Shown piece by piece: positions 45,124 through 54,388 of a stretch of DNA of 64,000 nucleotides (its first letter is position 1; each line of letters starts with the position of its first letter). The notes under the pieces are model-generated. The model was not told the origin of the DNA, ran no database searches, and saw only the letters and a list, made by a program, of their open reading frames with translations. Both the position numbers and the translations under genes were made by a program. The DNA lies in the NCBI RefSeq assembly GCF_017352115.1, contig NZ_CP071448.1, positions 2,875,001 through 2,939,000 on the forward strand. Reading direction: 5' to 3'. The DNA comes from Flavobacterium endoglycinae (GTDB lineage: Bacteria; Bacteroidota; Bacteroidia; Flavobacteriales; Flavobacteriaceae).

Positions 45124-47886
45124 ATGATAAATACTTCTTTCTTAGAAAAAATTGCGGGTGTCGTAATACAAAACTATTCAGAAAGACTTTCTGAAACTAC
45201 AATCGTACTTCCTAATAAAAGAGCTAAAGTTTTCCTTATTGAAGCTCTTAAAAAAGCAACATCAAAAACGATTCTTTCTCCCGAAATTGTGAGTATAGAA
45301 GATTTTGTGCAGGACGTAGCAGCAATTCGTTCTATTGATTCAATCGAACTTTTGTTTGAGTTTTATGAAGTTTATTTATCAATTACAGAAAAGCAACACC
45401 AACAGTCTTTTGAGTTGTTTGCAAACTGGGCCAAAACACTCTTACAGGATTTTAATGAAATCGATCGTTATCTTTTAGAACCTTCACATGTTTTATCTTA
45501 TCTGAAAGATATTGAAGATATTAAACGATGGGGAATAGAAGTCGAAAACAAAACCAAACTTTTAGAAAATTATATTGATTTTTGGAAACTTCTTCCTTTG
45601 TACTATGAATCTCTTTATGGTCATTTATTAAATAAATCTATTGGATATCAAGGGTTAATTTACAGAGAAGCAGTTAATAATCTGGATCACTTTTCGAATA
45701 CTATTCAAGATCGCAATTTTGTGTTTGCAGGATTTAATGCTTTAAATGCCGCTGAAGAAAAAATAGTACAGCATCTTTTAGCACTAGATCAAGCCAAAAT
45801 TTATTGGGATGCAGATCAGGTTTTTCTAAATGACCCTTTTCACGATGCGGGGCTTTTTCTGCGTCGATTTAAAGAAAAGTGGAAACATTACAAATCACAT
45901 CCTTTTGAATGGATTGTTGACGATTTTTCGCAGTCAAAAAACATACAGATAATTGGTACTCCAAAAACAATTGGACAGGCAAAATTAGCAGGAAGTATTA
46001 TTGAAGATATAATTAATCAAAATCCTGTTGCTTCGCTCGATAAAGTTGCGGTGATTTTAGGAGAAGAAAATCTGCTGATTCCGGTTTTGAATTCGCTTCC
46101 TGCTTCTGTGGGAGCGCTCAATATTACAATGGGATATTCTGGAAAGAATAATCCGTCGCAGATATTAGTGGCGAAATTTTTCAAAATGCATACTGCAGCA
46201 TTGTCGCGTACAGGTGGAAGTTATGTGTTTTATTACAAAGATGTACTCGATGTTTTAACCCATCCATTGGTAGAACCGTATGCAAATTGCAGTCATTTAG
46301 TCCGTATCATCAAAGAGAACAATTATACTTTTATTACGCTCAACAAACTTTTAGAACTCAATGCCAATCCTTCGAAACTTTTCTTGCTGTTGTTTGAAAA
46401 ATGGGACAAAGGATCAATTGCTGTTTTGGAAAATATTTCTGCACTTTTGCTTTTAATAAAAGGTAATTTCAATAATGATAATCAGGAAGAGAAAATAGCA
46501 AAGACCTTTGTATATGCTGTTTTTAAAGTCATCAATAAACTGATTAATTATTATTCTAAACACAAACACATCGATAATATCGATACGCTGCATGCTATTT
46601 ACAAGCAGATTATTGATATTGCCGAAGTTTCTTTTGAAGGAGAACCTCTTCGCGGTCTTCAGATCATGGGGGTTTTGGAAAGCCGTGTCCTAGATTTTGA
46701 AACCGTGATTGTAACTTCGATGAATGAAGGTAAATTTCCCGCCGGTAAATCGCAGAATTCATTCATTCCGTATGATGTAAAAAAAGAATTAGGCTTGCCG
46801 ACTTACAAAGAAAAAGACGCTATTTATACCTATCACTTTTATCATTTATTGCAAAGAGCAAAAAATATTTATCTGGTTTATAATACAGAAAATGATGGAC
46901 TCGATGCGGGAGAAAGAAGCCGTTTTATTACCCAGCTTGAAGTTGAGAAACAAAAACAACATAATCTTACTTTTGATATTTATAATCCTGTTCTTCCAAC
47001 AACGGCTTATCAGCCGATGGTGATTCCAAAGTCGGAAGCGGTCATGGAACGCTTAAAAGAAATCGCCTTAACAGGATTTTCTCCTTCGGCGCTGACTAGT
47101 TATATCCGAAATCCAATTGAATTTTACTTTCAAAAAATCCTTCGTATCCGAGAAGTCGAAGAAGTAGAAGAAAACATTGCTTTAAATACTTTAGGAACTA
47201 TTATTCACGAAACGCTTAAAGCATTGTACGAGCCCTTTATTGGAAAATTTATTTCGGAAACAGATCTTTTAAATGGTTTTAAATTATTGGATGACGAAGT
47301 GTTGAAGCAATTTAAACTGGTTTATAAAGAAGGAGAAATTAAAAAAGGTCGTAATCTTTTAGCATTTGAAGTTGCCAAGAGAAATGTCTCTAATTTTCTT
47401 AAAATGGAATTAGAGTCTATTAAAAATGGAGATGCAATTAAAATTATTGCTTTGGAGCAGACTTTTGAGCGCGAGCTGACGCATCCTAAATTGCCATTTC
47501 CGGTTTTAATAAAAGGAAATGTTGATAGAATTGAACTTCGTAACGGAAGAATACGAATAATCGATTATAAGACCGGAAAAGTAGAGAAAACTAATGTTGT
47601 CCTTAAATCATGGAATGGATTAACAGAAGAGCTTAAAAACGATAAAATTATTCAAGTATTAGCTTATGCCTTTATGTTTGAAAAAGAAGCTGGGGAAACG
47701 CCAATCGAAGTGGGGATTGTTTCCTTTAAAAATTTGAAATCTGGATTTCTCCCTTTTGGGTTTAGAGCAGAAAAAGATCTCGATATTACGGTAACCCATA
47801 ATACACTTCAACATTATTTAGAAGAAATCGTTCTGCTTTTAAATGAAATATTTGATGCCAATCTTCCTTTTGAAGAAAAAGTATAA
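45124..47886 (+). CDS. AddB-like PD-(D/E)XK nuclease protein
   Basis: Protein of 920 residues started at the ATG at 45124 (MINTSFLEKIAGVVIQNY); the nine-residue extension would be read from terminator DNA. The N-terminal region has an inactive-helicase-like fold (TIVLPNKRAKVFLIEAL; RVLDFETVIVTSMNEGKFP). The C-terminal domain (about 640-890) is a RecB-family nuclease with RIIDYKTGKVEK as the catalytic D-x-K. It probably pairs with the AddA-like protein at 39049. The classical AddB iron-sulfur cysteines were not seen. Confidence 0.82.
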   Translation: MINTSFLEKIAGVVIQNYSERLSETTIVLPNKRAKVFLIEALKKATSKTILSPEIVSIEDFVQDVAAIRSIDSIELLFEFYEVYLSITEKQHQQSFELFANWAKTLLQDFNEIDRYLLEPSHVLSYLKDIEDIKRWGIEVENKTKLLENYIDFWKLLPLYYESLYGHLLNKSIGYQGLIYREAVNNLDHFSNTIQDRNFVFAGFNALNAAEEKIVQHLLALDQAKIYWDADQVFLNDPFHDAGLFLRRFKEKWKHYKSHPFEWIVDDFSQSKNIQIIGTPKTIGQAKLAGSIIEDIINQNPVASLDKVAVILGEENLLIPVLNSLPASVGALNITMGYSGKNNPSQILVAKFFKMHTAALSRTGGSYVFYYKDVLDVLTHPLVEPYANCSHLVRIIKENNYTFITLNKLLELNANPSKLFLLLFEKWDKGSIAVLENISALLLLIKGNFNNDNQEEKIAKTFVYAVFKVINKLINYYSKHKHIDNIDTLHAIYKQIIDIAEVSFEGEPLRGLQIMGVLESRVLDFETVIVTSMNEGKFPAGKSQNSFIPYDVKKELGLPTYKEKDAIYTYHFYHLLQRAKNIYLVYNTENDGLDAGERSRFITQLEVEKQKQHNLTFDIYNPVLPTTAYQPMVIPKSEAVMERLKEIALTGFSPSALTSYIRNPIEFYFQKILRIREVEEVEENIALNTLGTIIHETLKALYEPFIGKFISETDLLNGFKLLDDEVLKQFKLVYKEGEIKKGRNLLAFEVAKRNVSNFLKMELESIKNGDAIKIIALEQTFERELTHPKLPFPVLIKGNVDRIELRNGRIRIIDYKTGKVEKTNVVLKSWNGLTEELKNDKIIQVLAYAFMFEKEAGETPIEVGIVSFKNLKSGFLPFGFRAEKDLDITVTHNTLQHYLEEIVLLLNEIFDANLPFEEKV

Positions 47887-48262
47887 CGATTACGACTATT
47901 TAAGTATTTCTAAAACGGATTCAAATTTTAAGTTTTTCAGCGTTTTTCAGTGAAGGCAAAATAGCCTCCGATAAACAAAATCAGTATATTTTGGGATTTT
48001 GAATAGATTTAAAAAATGTAATAACCAATCTATCCGGCGTAGATTCTAATAAAAAAAACGTCTTATAAGGACTTTTTTATATCTATTCAATATGTATTAA
48101 AACGAACTTTTTGCCCGAAGAGTAATTACAATATTCTCTTTATGAAAAATAGATTTTTGCGGAAGACTGAAGTTTATGATTCGAAAATTGGAATTTTAAA
48201 AATGTAATCCCAAAAGTAAACGATGATTGTTTATCTGAAAAAATAAAGTTCAGATTTAAAAG
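47887..48262. other. Non-coding gap after the AddB-like gene
   Basis: No reading frame of note on either strand. The sequence is AT-rich with several T/A runs. No repeat family was recognised. Confidence 0.5.
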
Positions 48263-48303
48263 AAAAAACCGCATTTATTATAAATTAATAATTGCGGTTT
48301 TTT
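48263..48303. terminator. Bidirectional terminator hairpin
   Basis: The stem AAAAAACCGCA/TGCGGTTTTTT, with an AT-rich 19-nt loop, lies between the AddB-like gene (plus) and the small minus-strand gene at 48315-48458. Confidence 0.75.
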
Positions 48304-48314
48304 GTAAGTAGTTT

Positions 48315-48458
48315 TTAACTAAATATTTTTTTAAAGAAGCCTTTTTTAGCAGGTTCTTCCAAGTTAGGATTGTTGATAGGCCCATTCTCAAAACGAAATC
48401 TTCTAAACTTCATTAGTTTTACATTTAAGTCAAAACGCAATTCGTCAACTGTTTTCAT
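48315..48458 (-). CDS. Small basic protein beside roadblock locus 2
   Basis: Frame of 47 codons from the ATG at 48458-48456. It encodes MKTVDELRFDLNVKLMKF, then RRFRFENGPINNPNLEEP, and ends KKGFFKKIFS. It is too small for standard ORF calling but is followed at once by a good terminator (48263-48303) and is arginine/lysine-rich with an amphipathic tail. It is divergent from the second roadblock pair, as the 68-residue gene at 37970 is from the first. Function unknown; a coding role is likely but not proven. Confidence 0.55.
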   Translation of the reverse strand: MKTVDELRFDLNVKLMKFRRFRFENGPINNPNLEEPAKKGFFKKIFS

Positions 48459-48733
48459 TGGAAAAATTTTTCGCAAATTTAAGAAAAACTTCGATTAATC
48501 TACGACAAAGCTCAATGTTAAAGGAAGTATTGAGTTTTATCAAATAAATAGTTAGAATTTCGGTAAAATATATTTTTTCTGTTAAATATTTTTAAAGATT
48601 TCCTTTTAAAATTTACGTTTAACTAAACGATAAATAAAAGTGTGTCAGTTAGTTGGCTATCGTCTGTTTTTTAACAAGTGTTTAGGGAGCTATTCTTTTT
48701 TTTAAAAATAACTTTGATACTTTAACAAAATTA
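48459..48733. promoter_or_regulatory. Divergent region upstream of roadblock locus 2
   Basis: The 275-bp gap contains a -7 box TAACTTTG at 48709-48716 for the plus-strand pair. A sequence TTAACAAGTGTTTAGG (48671-48686) resembles TTAACACTTGTTTAGG on the minus strand of locus 1 (37882-37867). The similarity is short and may be chance. Confidence 0.45.
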
Positions 48734-49060
48734 ATGTATATGGTTGATTTAAATACACTTGTAGAAGAAACGGGAGCAGAATCTGGAATCACTTTTAATA
48801 TAGACGGAGTTTTACTGGAGTCTGTAAATTTAGAATACGACGGAAATGTAGCTGCAATGATTGGAATGATTTTGAAAATGTGTCTTGAAATGTCTGAGGA
48901 TGTTAATAACGGCGATTTAAAACAAGTAATGATTAAAAACAACGATGGAATTGTAGTAGCAAACAAAAGTCAAGATGATAATTGTGTGGCGCTTCTTTCT
49001 AAAGACATTAGTAAAATGGGTCTGTTGCTTAGAAAAATGGATACTATTTTCAATAATTAA
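48734..49060 (+). CDS. Roadblock/LC7-like protein, locus 2 gene A
   Basis: Protein of 108 residues (MYMVDLNTLVEETGAESG); the ATG at 48740 is an equally good start. It is a paralogue of the protein at 37436-37792, aligned through NLEYDGNVAAMIGMIL and GDLKQVMIKNNDGIVVANKS. It shares the short alpha/beta plan of roadblock/LC7 domains. First gene of a pair with gene B 23 nt downstream. Probably soluble and dimeric. A Ras-like GTPase partner is the family expectation, none is present here. Confidence 0.75.
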   Translation: MYMVDLNTLVEETGAESGITFNIDGVLLESVNLEYDGNVAAMIGMILKMCLEMSEDVNNGDLKQVMIKNNDGIVVANKSQDDNCVALLSKDISKMGLLLRKMDTIFNN

Positions 49061-49083
49061 TTTAAACCAATTTATATATACTC

Positions 49084-49458
49084 ATGTCAGATTTTTTACA
49101 GAATTTTCAAAATGATTTAAGAGAAAATGTTCACGGATTTATTGCCGTTTCAGTCACTGAGGTTGAGACAGGAATGTCTTACTGCTCACTTTCTGTAAAC
49201 CCGGATTTTGATCCTGAACTAGCTTCTGCTTACAATCTAGAAGTTGTAAAAGCAAAATTAAACGCCATTAAAGCTCTAGGACTAAGCCAAAAAATCAATG
49301 ATATTTTAATTACATTGACAGATCAGATTCATATTATAGATGTTTCTGAAGATGGTAATTATTTTATTTACCTTGCTGTTGATGCCAAAAAAGCAAATCT
49401 TGGATTAACAAGAGCCACTTTGTCAAAATTTAAAAAAGACATTATCACAAAATTATAA
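49084..49458 (+). CDS. Roadblock/LC7-like protein, locus 2 gene B
   Basis: Protein of 124 residues beginning MSDFLQNFQNDLRENVHGF. It is closely similar to the protein at 37025-37405, including AYNLEVVKAKLNA and DILITL-QIHIID. High conservation of this block between the two loci suggests a binding surface under selection. The pair order A then B is the same at both loci. A terminator follows at 49479-49511. Confidence 0.78.
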   Translation: MSDFLQNFQNDLRENVHGFIAVSVTEVETGMSYCSLSVNPDFDPELASAYNLEVVKAKLNAIKALGLSQKINDILITLTDQIHIIDVSEDGNYFIYLAVDAKKANLGLTRATLSKFKKDIITKL

Positions 49459-49478
49459 TTTTTGCCCCCACAATGAAG

Positions 49479-49511
49479 AAAAGGCTTTTCTGCTTAGCAG
49501 AATGGCCTTTT
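49479..49511. terminator. Terminator between locus 2 gene B and the hydrolase gene
   Basis: The stem AAAAGGC/GCCTTTT encloses an inner CTGC/GCAG hairpin and serves two convergent genes. Confidence 0.7.
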
Positions 49512-49524
49512 CTGCGTTTATGAA

Positions 49525-50301
49525 TTAATTGAAGAAATCTACAAGAACTGATTTTAATTCTTCTTTGTTTTCGATATGGCTCATGTGTCCGTCTTCAAAT
49601 GAAACCAACTGTACATTTGTGCCTTCAATCTGCGAAAGATTTTCTTCGTAATTTAAAACAGGATCTTTTTTCCCTAAAACCAATAAAACCGGGAATTGGT
49701 TTTTTCGAAGTAAGTCTTCTCGGTCTTTTCTTATTTTCATTCCTTCTAGTGATGCTACGATTCCCTGCAAAGGCGTTTTTAAAGCTTCGATTTTTGCCTT
49801 TTCGATTTCTTCTGCTAAGCGATTTCTGTTGTTTTCGCTGAATAAATTAGCAATCGCAAGACTAACAAAGTTTATGTAATTCTGTTTTACAGCTTTTATA
49901 GCGCGGGTTCTGTTTGTTTTTTTCTCTTTGCTGTCTTCTTTAGAAGTAGAATTTTGTAAAACTACTTTCTCGACTTTTTCTGGATACAATTCGGCGAAAG
50001 CCAAAGCCACATAACCGCCCATAGAATGTCCAAGAATAATAGCTTTTTCTATTTTCAAACTTTCTAAAACAGCATTTACTACATTGGCATTATCTTCCAT
50101 TTCATGTACATAACCTAAAGAATCGGTTTCGCCGTGACCTAATAAATCGATGGTAATAACACGGTGTTTTTGGGAGAAAAAAGAGGCGTAATCGGTCCAC
50201 ATTTTTTTGTTTTCCAGAAAACCATGAAGTAAAACAATTGCAGTTCCTTCTCCTGAATCGGTAAAAGATATTTTGGTGTTTTTATATAAAATATTTTTCA
50301 A
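49525..50301 (-). CDS. Alpha/beta-fold hydrolase
   Basis: Protein of 258 residues with the classical hydrolase fold. The oxyanion loop is LLHGFLENKKMW, the nucleophile Ser in GHSMGGYVAL, the Asp in VLGKKDPVLN and the His in GHMSHIEN. No signal peptide. Esterase or C-C hydrolase activity is likely; the substrate is unknown. It is convergent with the roadblock pair. Confidence 0.9.
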   Translation of the reverse strand: MKNILYKNTKISFTDSGEGTAIVLLHGFLENKKMWTDYASFFSQKHRVITIDLLGHGETDSLGYVHEMEDNANVVNAVLESLKIEKAIILGHSMGGYVALAFAELYPEKVEKVVLQNSTSKEDSKEKKTNRTRAIKAVKQNYINFVSLAIANLFSENNRNRLAEEIEKAKIEALKTPLQGIVASLEGMKIRKDREDLLRKNQFPVLLVLGKKDPVLNYEENLSQIEGTNVQLVSFEDGHMSHIENKEELKSVLVDFFN

Positions 50302-50630
50302 AATGATGTTTTTAAAATGTAAAATGCAAAGTTAGTAATTGAAAAATCATATAAGAAATAGAAGTTCAATTCAGTTAAAAATATACGTTATAGAGTTCAA
50401 AAATTAGAAACGATTGTCACTTTTCTGTCAGGTCCAAGTATTTCATTTGTCTACATTATTTCTAAATAGTGTTTTTAAAAATTAGCCAAATGGTTCTTTT
50501 GAACGCTGTATTTATGAGTACTCTTAAGATATTTAAAAATATAATTGAAGTTTGTTATTTTAAATTAGTCTTAATTATGTGTTTAATTGCGTTTAATTCT
50601 ATATTTTTGCAACGTTATAATTTTATCAGA
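50302..50630. promoter_or_regulatory. Divergent intergenic region
   Basis: The 329-bp gap separates the hydrolase and the 118-residue hypothetical gene. TATTTTTG at 50602-50609 is a good -7 box for the plus-strand gene, with an expected start near 50616. Nothing else recognised. Confidence 0.5.
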
Positions 50631-50987
50631 ATGGCATTAGTTAGCGATTTGACTACCAGAGTATTATTTGAAACCGAAAAAGGATACAGTTACCAATGTG
50701 ATTTGACCAATAGTATAATTATCAATTTTGTTGATACAGTGTCAAGTTATAAAATTCATGATTTTTTGATTTTTCAAAGAAAAGTCAATAATGTTGATAT
50801 TCTTAATATGCTTTATGATTTGTCTGATCAATCTGATGCACAGTTGATTGAAACTACCAAAAGAAACTTTTCTAGAAATCTAACCATCTGTGAAATTGTC
50901 CAGCTTAGAGATTTATTAAACGGAACAAAATTTACGCTCAATTTACATTCTATGCTTTGCAGTATGGTAAATGTTGAGCTTATTTAG
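50631..50987 (+). CDS. Conserved hypothetical protein
   Basis: Protein of 118 residues when started at the ATG at 50631 (MALVSDLTTRVLFETEKGYSY), 22 nt after the -7 box. The longer frame from 50469 runs through promoter DNA and is rejected. No domain recognised; no signal or membrane segment. The second half is helical (TICEIVQLRDLLNGTKF). It lies just before ferritin on the same strand. Confidence 0.65.
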   Translation: MALVSDLTTRVLFETEKGYSYQCDLTNSIIINFVDTVSSYKIHDFLIFQRKVNNVDILNMLYDLSDQSDAQLIETTKRNFSRNLTICEIVQLRDLLNGTKFTLNLHSMLCSMVNVELI

Positions 50988-51076
50988 ATTCTTACTTAGA
51001 TTAAATCCAAATTTTCAAGCAGTTAGGCTTGAGTCCTTTAATTTTTGTAATTTTACGAGTACTAAAATTTAAGGTT

Positions 51077-51595
51077 ATGAAAGATTTACTAAGAACACAC
51101 ACGTCATTAACTGAAGGCGTAGAAAATATATTGAATTTACAAGCAAAAATAGAAAGTGATGCGTCTAACAAATATTTAGCTATGGCTGCATGGTTGGATA
51201 GAAACGGTTTTGACAATACAGCTTCGTATTTATATAAACAAGCCGAAGAAGAAAGAGAGCATTTTCTAAAAATATTTAAATTCATTACAGATATGGGAGG
51301 GATTGCTATTACGCCATCGGTTCCTGAAGTACAGCAAGAATTCGCTTCTTTTAGAGACGTTTTTGAAATTGCTTTACAAAACGAAATTGCCGTTACTCAA
51401 GCAATCAATAAAGTAATCGCAAAATGTAGAGCTGAAAATGATTATGCCACAGAAGATTTTATGATGTGGTATGTAGCGGAGCAAAGAGAAGAAGAGAAAA
51501 ATGCAAGAAGAGCTTTAGAGCTTTTTGAACTAATTAATGTAAACGAAGCTGATGGTAAATTTCAATTAGATCTTCAGATTTCAAAAATCGGATAA
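51077..51595 (+). CDS. Ferritin
   Basis: Iron-storage protein of 172 residues, a four-helix bundle that assembles into a shell. Started at the ATG at 51077 (MKDLLRTHTSLTEGVEN). The ferroxidase-centre residues are visible in QAEEEREHF (Glu and His) and in the earlier KIESDASNKY, with later ALQNEIAVTQAI and EQREEEKNAR. The 16-residue extension from 51029 is unlikely. A bidirectional terminator follows. Confidence 0.93.
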   Translation: MKDLLRTHTSLTEGVENILNLQAKIESDASNKYLAMAAWLDRNGFDNTASYLYKQAEEEREHFLKIFKFITDMGGIAITPSVPEVQQEFASFRDVFEIALQNEIAVTQAINKVIAKCRAENDYATEDFMMWYVAEQREEEKNARRALELFELINVNEADGKFQLDLQISKIG

Positions 51596-51617
51596 TTTAA
51601 CCGATTTATAAATTAAA

Positions 51618-51656
51618 AAAGCCCTTAATAATTACTATTAAGGGCTTTGCTTTTTT
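51618..51656. terminator. Bidirectional terminator, ferritin and aminopeptidase P
   Basis: The 13-bp stem AAAGCCCTTAATA with its complement and a 5-nt loop has T-runs on both strands. Confidence 0.88.
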
Positions 51657-52947
51657 ATTCATTCATAAGGGTTTCAATCTCATCAGCTTCAACTGGAATG
51701 TTGCGCATTAAGTTAAAAGGTTCTCCTTTTTCCTGAACCACAACGTTATCTTCCAAGCGAATTCCGAATTTTTCTGCTGGAATGTAAATTCCAGGTTCAA
51801 CCGTGAAAACCATATTTGGTTTCATTGGCTCATGAAGCAATCCGTAATCATGTGTGTCAAGTCCCATGTGGTGAGAAGTTCCGTGCATGAAATATTTTTT
51901 GTAAGCAGGCCATTCTGGGTTTTCGTTCTGAACATCGGCTTTGTCAATTAATCCTAAACCAAGTAATTCCGACGTCATGATTTTACCTACTTCCACATGA
52001 TATTGTTTCCAAAGAGTTCCTGGAGTCAACATTTTTGTCGCTTCATTTTTAACTCTTAAAACAGCATTGTAAACTGCTTTCTGACGATCTGTAAAACGGC
52101 CAGAAACTGGAATCGTTCTCGTCATGTCGCTAGAATAGTTTGCATATTCAGCAGCAACGTCCAATAGTAATAAATCACCTTCTTTACATTGCTGATTGTT
52201 TTCAATATAATGCAAAACATTCGCATTGTTTCCAGAAGCGATAATTGGCGTGTAGGCAAAACCTTTAGAGCGGTTACGGATGAATTCGTGTGCTAATTCA
52301 GCTTCAACTTCATATTCAGTTACGTTTGGTTTTACAAATCCTAATAATCTGCGGAAACCTTTTTCTGTAATATCACAAGCATGCTGAATCAAATCGATTT
52401 CTTCGCTTTCTTTTACAGAACGCAATCTTTGTAGAATTGGGTTACTTTTGGCAACATTGTGAGCTGGATAACGCTCTTTCCACCATTTTACAAAACGAGC
52501 TTCACGAGTTTCTGTTTCAACAGTTGCGCGGTAATGTTCGTTAGTGTTGATGTACATCGTATCGGCATACGTCATCATTTCGTTCAAAACTTTATGAAAA
52601 TCCTGTAACCAATAAACGGTTCTAATTCCAGAAACTTGAAAAGCACGTTCTTTAGTCAGTTTTTCACCTTCCCAAACTGCAATATGATCGTTGGTTTCTC
52701 TTAAAAAAAGAATTTCTCTTTGGTGCTCGTAAGGCGCATCTGGAAACAAAAGCAACACACTTTCTTCCTGATCTACACCACTTAGATAAAAGATGTCTCT
52801 GTGCTGTGCAAACGGAAGCGTACTGTCGGCACTAATTGGGTAAATGTCATTTGAATTGAACACAGCAACCGAATTAGGTTTCATTTCTGCCATGAACTTT
52901 CTGCGGTTTTTTACAAAAAGACCACTGTTTATTTGATGATATTTCAT
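51655..52947 (-). CDS. Xaa-Pro aminopeptidase (M24 family)
   Basis: Dimetal aminopeptidase P of 430 residues started at the ATG at 52947-52945 (MKYHQINSGLFVKNRRKFM). The longer frame adds 19 residues of charged sequence. The N-terminal domain (about 1-170) is followed by the pita-bread domain with metal ligands in LLLDVAAEYANYSSDMTR (two Asp), HGTSHHMGLDTHD (His), TVEPGIY (Glu) and GIRLEDN (Glu). It releases N-terminal residues before proline. Confidence 0.95.
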   Translation of the reverse strand: MKYHQINSGLFVKNRRKFMAEMKPNSVAVFNSNDIYPISADSTLPFAQHRDIFYLSGVDQEESVLLLFPDAPYEHQREILFLRETNDHIAVWEGEKLTKERAFQVSGIRTVYWLQDFHKVLNEMMTYADTMYINTNEHYRATVETETREARFVKWWKERYPAHNVAKSNPILQRLRSVKESEEIDLIQHACDITEKGFRRLLGFVKPNVTEYEVEAELAHEFIRNRSKGFAYTPIIASGNNANVLHYIENNQQCKEGDLLLLDVAAEYANYSSDMTRTIPVSGRFTDRQKAVYNAVLRVKNEATKMLTPGTLWKQYHVEVGKIMTSELLGLGLIDKADVQNENPEWPAYKKYFMHGTSHHMGLDTHDYGLLHEPMKPNMVFTVEPGIYIPAEKFGIRLEDNVVVQEKGEPFNLMRNIPVEADEIETLMNE

Positions 52948-53004
52948 AATTGTTTCGTTTTTGAAATTGCTTCGCCTGTCGCTGTCGCTCGAGTCGAATT
53001 TCAA

Positions 53005-53375
53005 AATTACGTTTTTTAAGCAAACTGCATGAAATTGATTTATTAAAGTTTTCTTATTTGTTGGTTTTTTGCCACGAAGGCGCTAAGACAGAAAGTTTTT
53101 TTAACGCAAAGAGCGCAAAGGTTTTTCGCAAAGTACGCAACGATTGTTTTTTTGCTAGCAAAAGTTGAGGAACACAAAGTTTAAGTCTTGTTTTGTCGTC
53201 CTGATCAACGTCGAAGGATCTGCGCAATGTTTGTCATTCTGGGGAACGAAGAATCGCATGAGGAACTCCACAAAGAATGGTGATTTCGTTTAACGCAGAT
53301 TTTACAGATTTAAATTTCATTATCTATAAAACGATTTTGTATATTGGCTAATAATATTCTAAACCTAAAAGCGGA
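53005..53375. repeat. Intergenic repeat relics
   Basis: This non-coding stretch of about 370 bp is built of repeat fragments: CGAAGGCGCTAAGAC, then AACGCAAAGAGCGCAAAGG and CGCAAAGTACGCAACG. A half-element CCTGATCAACGTCGAAGGA (53200-53218) resembles the arm CCTGAGCGAAGTCGAAGGA of the 206-bp repeat at 57433. No gene was found. Confidence 0.6.
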
Positions 53376-53930
53376 ATGAAAAATCTTCTTATTTTTCTAT
53401 TTATTTCAAATATTTCATTTTCACAGACCACTGTCTTAAAATTGAAATTCCCAAAAGAACCTAAGATTTCTCAGAAGTTTCAAAATGCAATTGATGAAAA
53501 AAAAAATGAAGTTTATTGGGTTTATAAAAGCAACAAAGAGGAGATTAAAAATTATACAGTAGAATTTATTTTAGATAAAATTGATAATAATCAGCAGTAT
53601 TCCTATTTATTTCATGCTGAATATTGGATAGTATTTAATTATCAAAATGTAATTCCGCAATTAATTGAGCGAATAACAAATAAAAAACAAGTTGGTCTTG
53701 TGAATAGCGCCGATTTAATGATATTGGAAAGAATAGATAGTGGAGATTTAAAAAGCTACGGACATGGATTTATTGTGGATGATGATTTGTTTACAATTTC
53801 TGGAAGAGCAAACAGATTGTTAAAAATTGTTACAGGAGAAAATTTTGGTTCGGTTTCGATGAAATCAACTCCAGAAGATTTAAATGTTCTCCAAAAAAAA
53901 TGGGTTGATTGGCTAAAAAATCTTCAATAA
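53376..53930 (+). CDS. Hypothetical secreted protein
   Basis: Protein of 184 residues with a signal peptide (MKNLLIFLFISNISFS). The mature part is basic and rich in Lys, Ile and Asn, with YSYLFHAEYWIVFNYQNVIPQLIERITN in the middle. No domain recognised. It stands alone and is followed by a good terminator. Likely accessory. Confidence 0.65.
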   Translation: MKNLLIFLFISNISFSQTTVLKLKFPKEPKISQKFQNAIDEKKNEVYWVYKSNKEEIKNYTVEFILDKIDNNQQYSYLFHAEYWIVFNYQNVIPQLIERITNKKQVGLVNSADLMILERIDSGDLKSYGHGFIVDDDLFTISGRANRLLKIVTGENFGSVSMKSTPEDLNVLQKKWVDWLKNLQ

Positions 53931-53964
53931 AAAAACCGAAGCCAATCAAGACTTCGGTTTTTCT
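53931..53964. terminator. Terminator after the secreted protein
   Basis: The stem AAAAACCGAAG/CTTCGGTTTTT lies between convergent genes. It resembles the terminators in the repeats at 57603 and 59445. Confidence 0.85.
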
Positions 53965-53980
53965 TTTTATATCGTAAATT

Positions 53981-54388
53981 CTATTTTTCCTTCAAGAGCT
54001 TTTCTAAATAAGCCGCTTTCTCTCTTTCAACTTGAATCAATCTTTCATAAAGTTGTTCATTCTTTTCAATAGATTCAAGAAGTTTATCTAATGGATTAAA
54101 AGTGCAATTGTAATTTTTTATAGTAGAAGCATCATCATTATAAGTGTTTCCGATGATATTAAAAACTGAATCTTCAGAAAAATTTTTAATTGCTTCAGAT
54201 GAAACTCCTAAGGCTTCAGCAATTGCTTTTAGCCTTTCATCATCAATACTTTCGCTTCCTTCAATGGTTGAAACTGTCTGCTGGCTAACACCAATTGCGT
54301 GCGCAAGCGCTTCCTGCTTCATATCTCTCAATTCTCTAATTCGGCTTATGTTTCGACCGATGTGTCTTGGTTTTATTGCTGTGCTCAT
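53981..54388 (-). CDS. XRE-family HTH regulator
   Basis: DNA-binding protein of 135 residues. The N-terminal HTH (about 10-68) reads ISRIRELRDMKQEALAHAIGVSQQTVSTIEG. The middle (VFNIIGNTYNDDAS) and a C-terminal coiled coil (about 95-133, DKLLESIEKNEQLYERLIQVEREKAAYLEKLL) follow a design common in Bacteroidota XRE proteins. Target genes are unknown. The divergent gene at 54584 is a candidate. Confidence 0.88.
   Translation of the reverse strand: MSTAIKPRHIGRNISRIRELRDMKQEALAHAIGVSQQTVSTIEGSESIDDERLKAIAEALGVSSEAIKNFSEDSVFNIIGNTYNDDASTIKNYNCTFNPLDKLLESIEKNEQLYERLIQVEREKAAYLEKLLKEK

Noticed and set aside
50469..50630. Hydrophobic N-terminal extension of the 118-residue protein
   Set aside because: This stretch contains the -7 box at 50602-50609, so it is promoter DNA.
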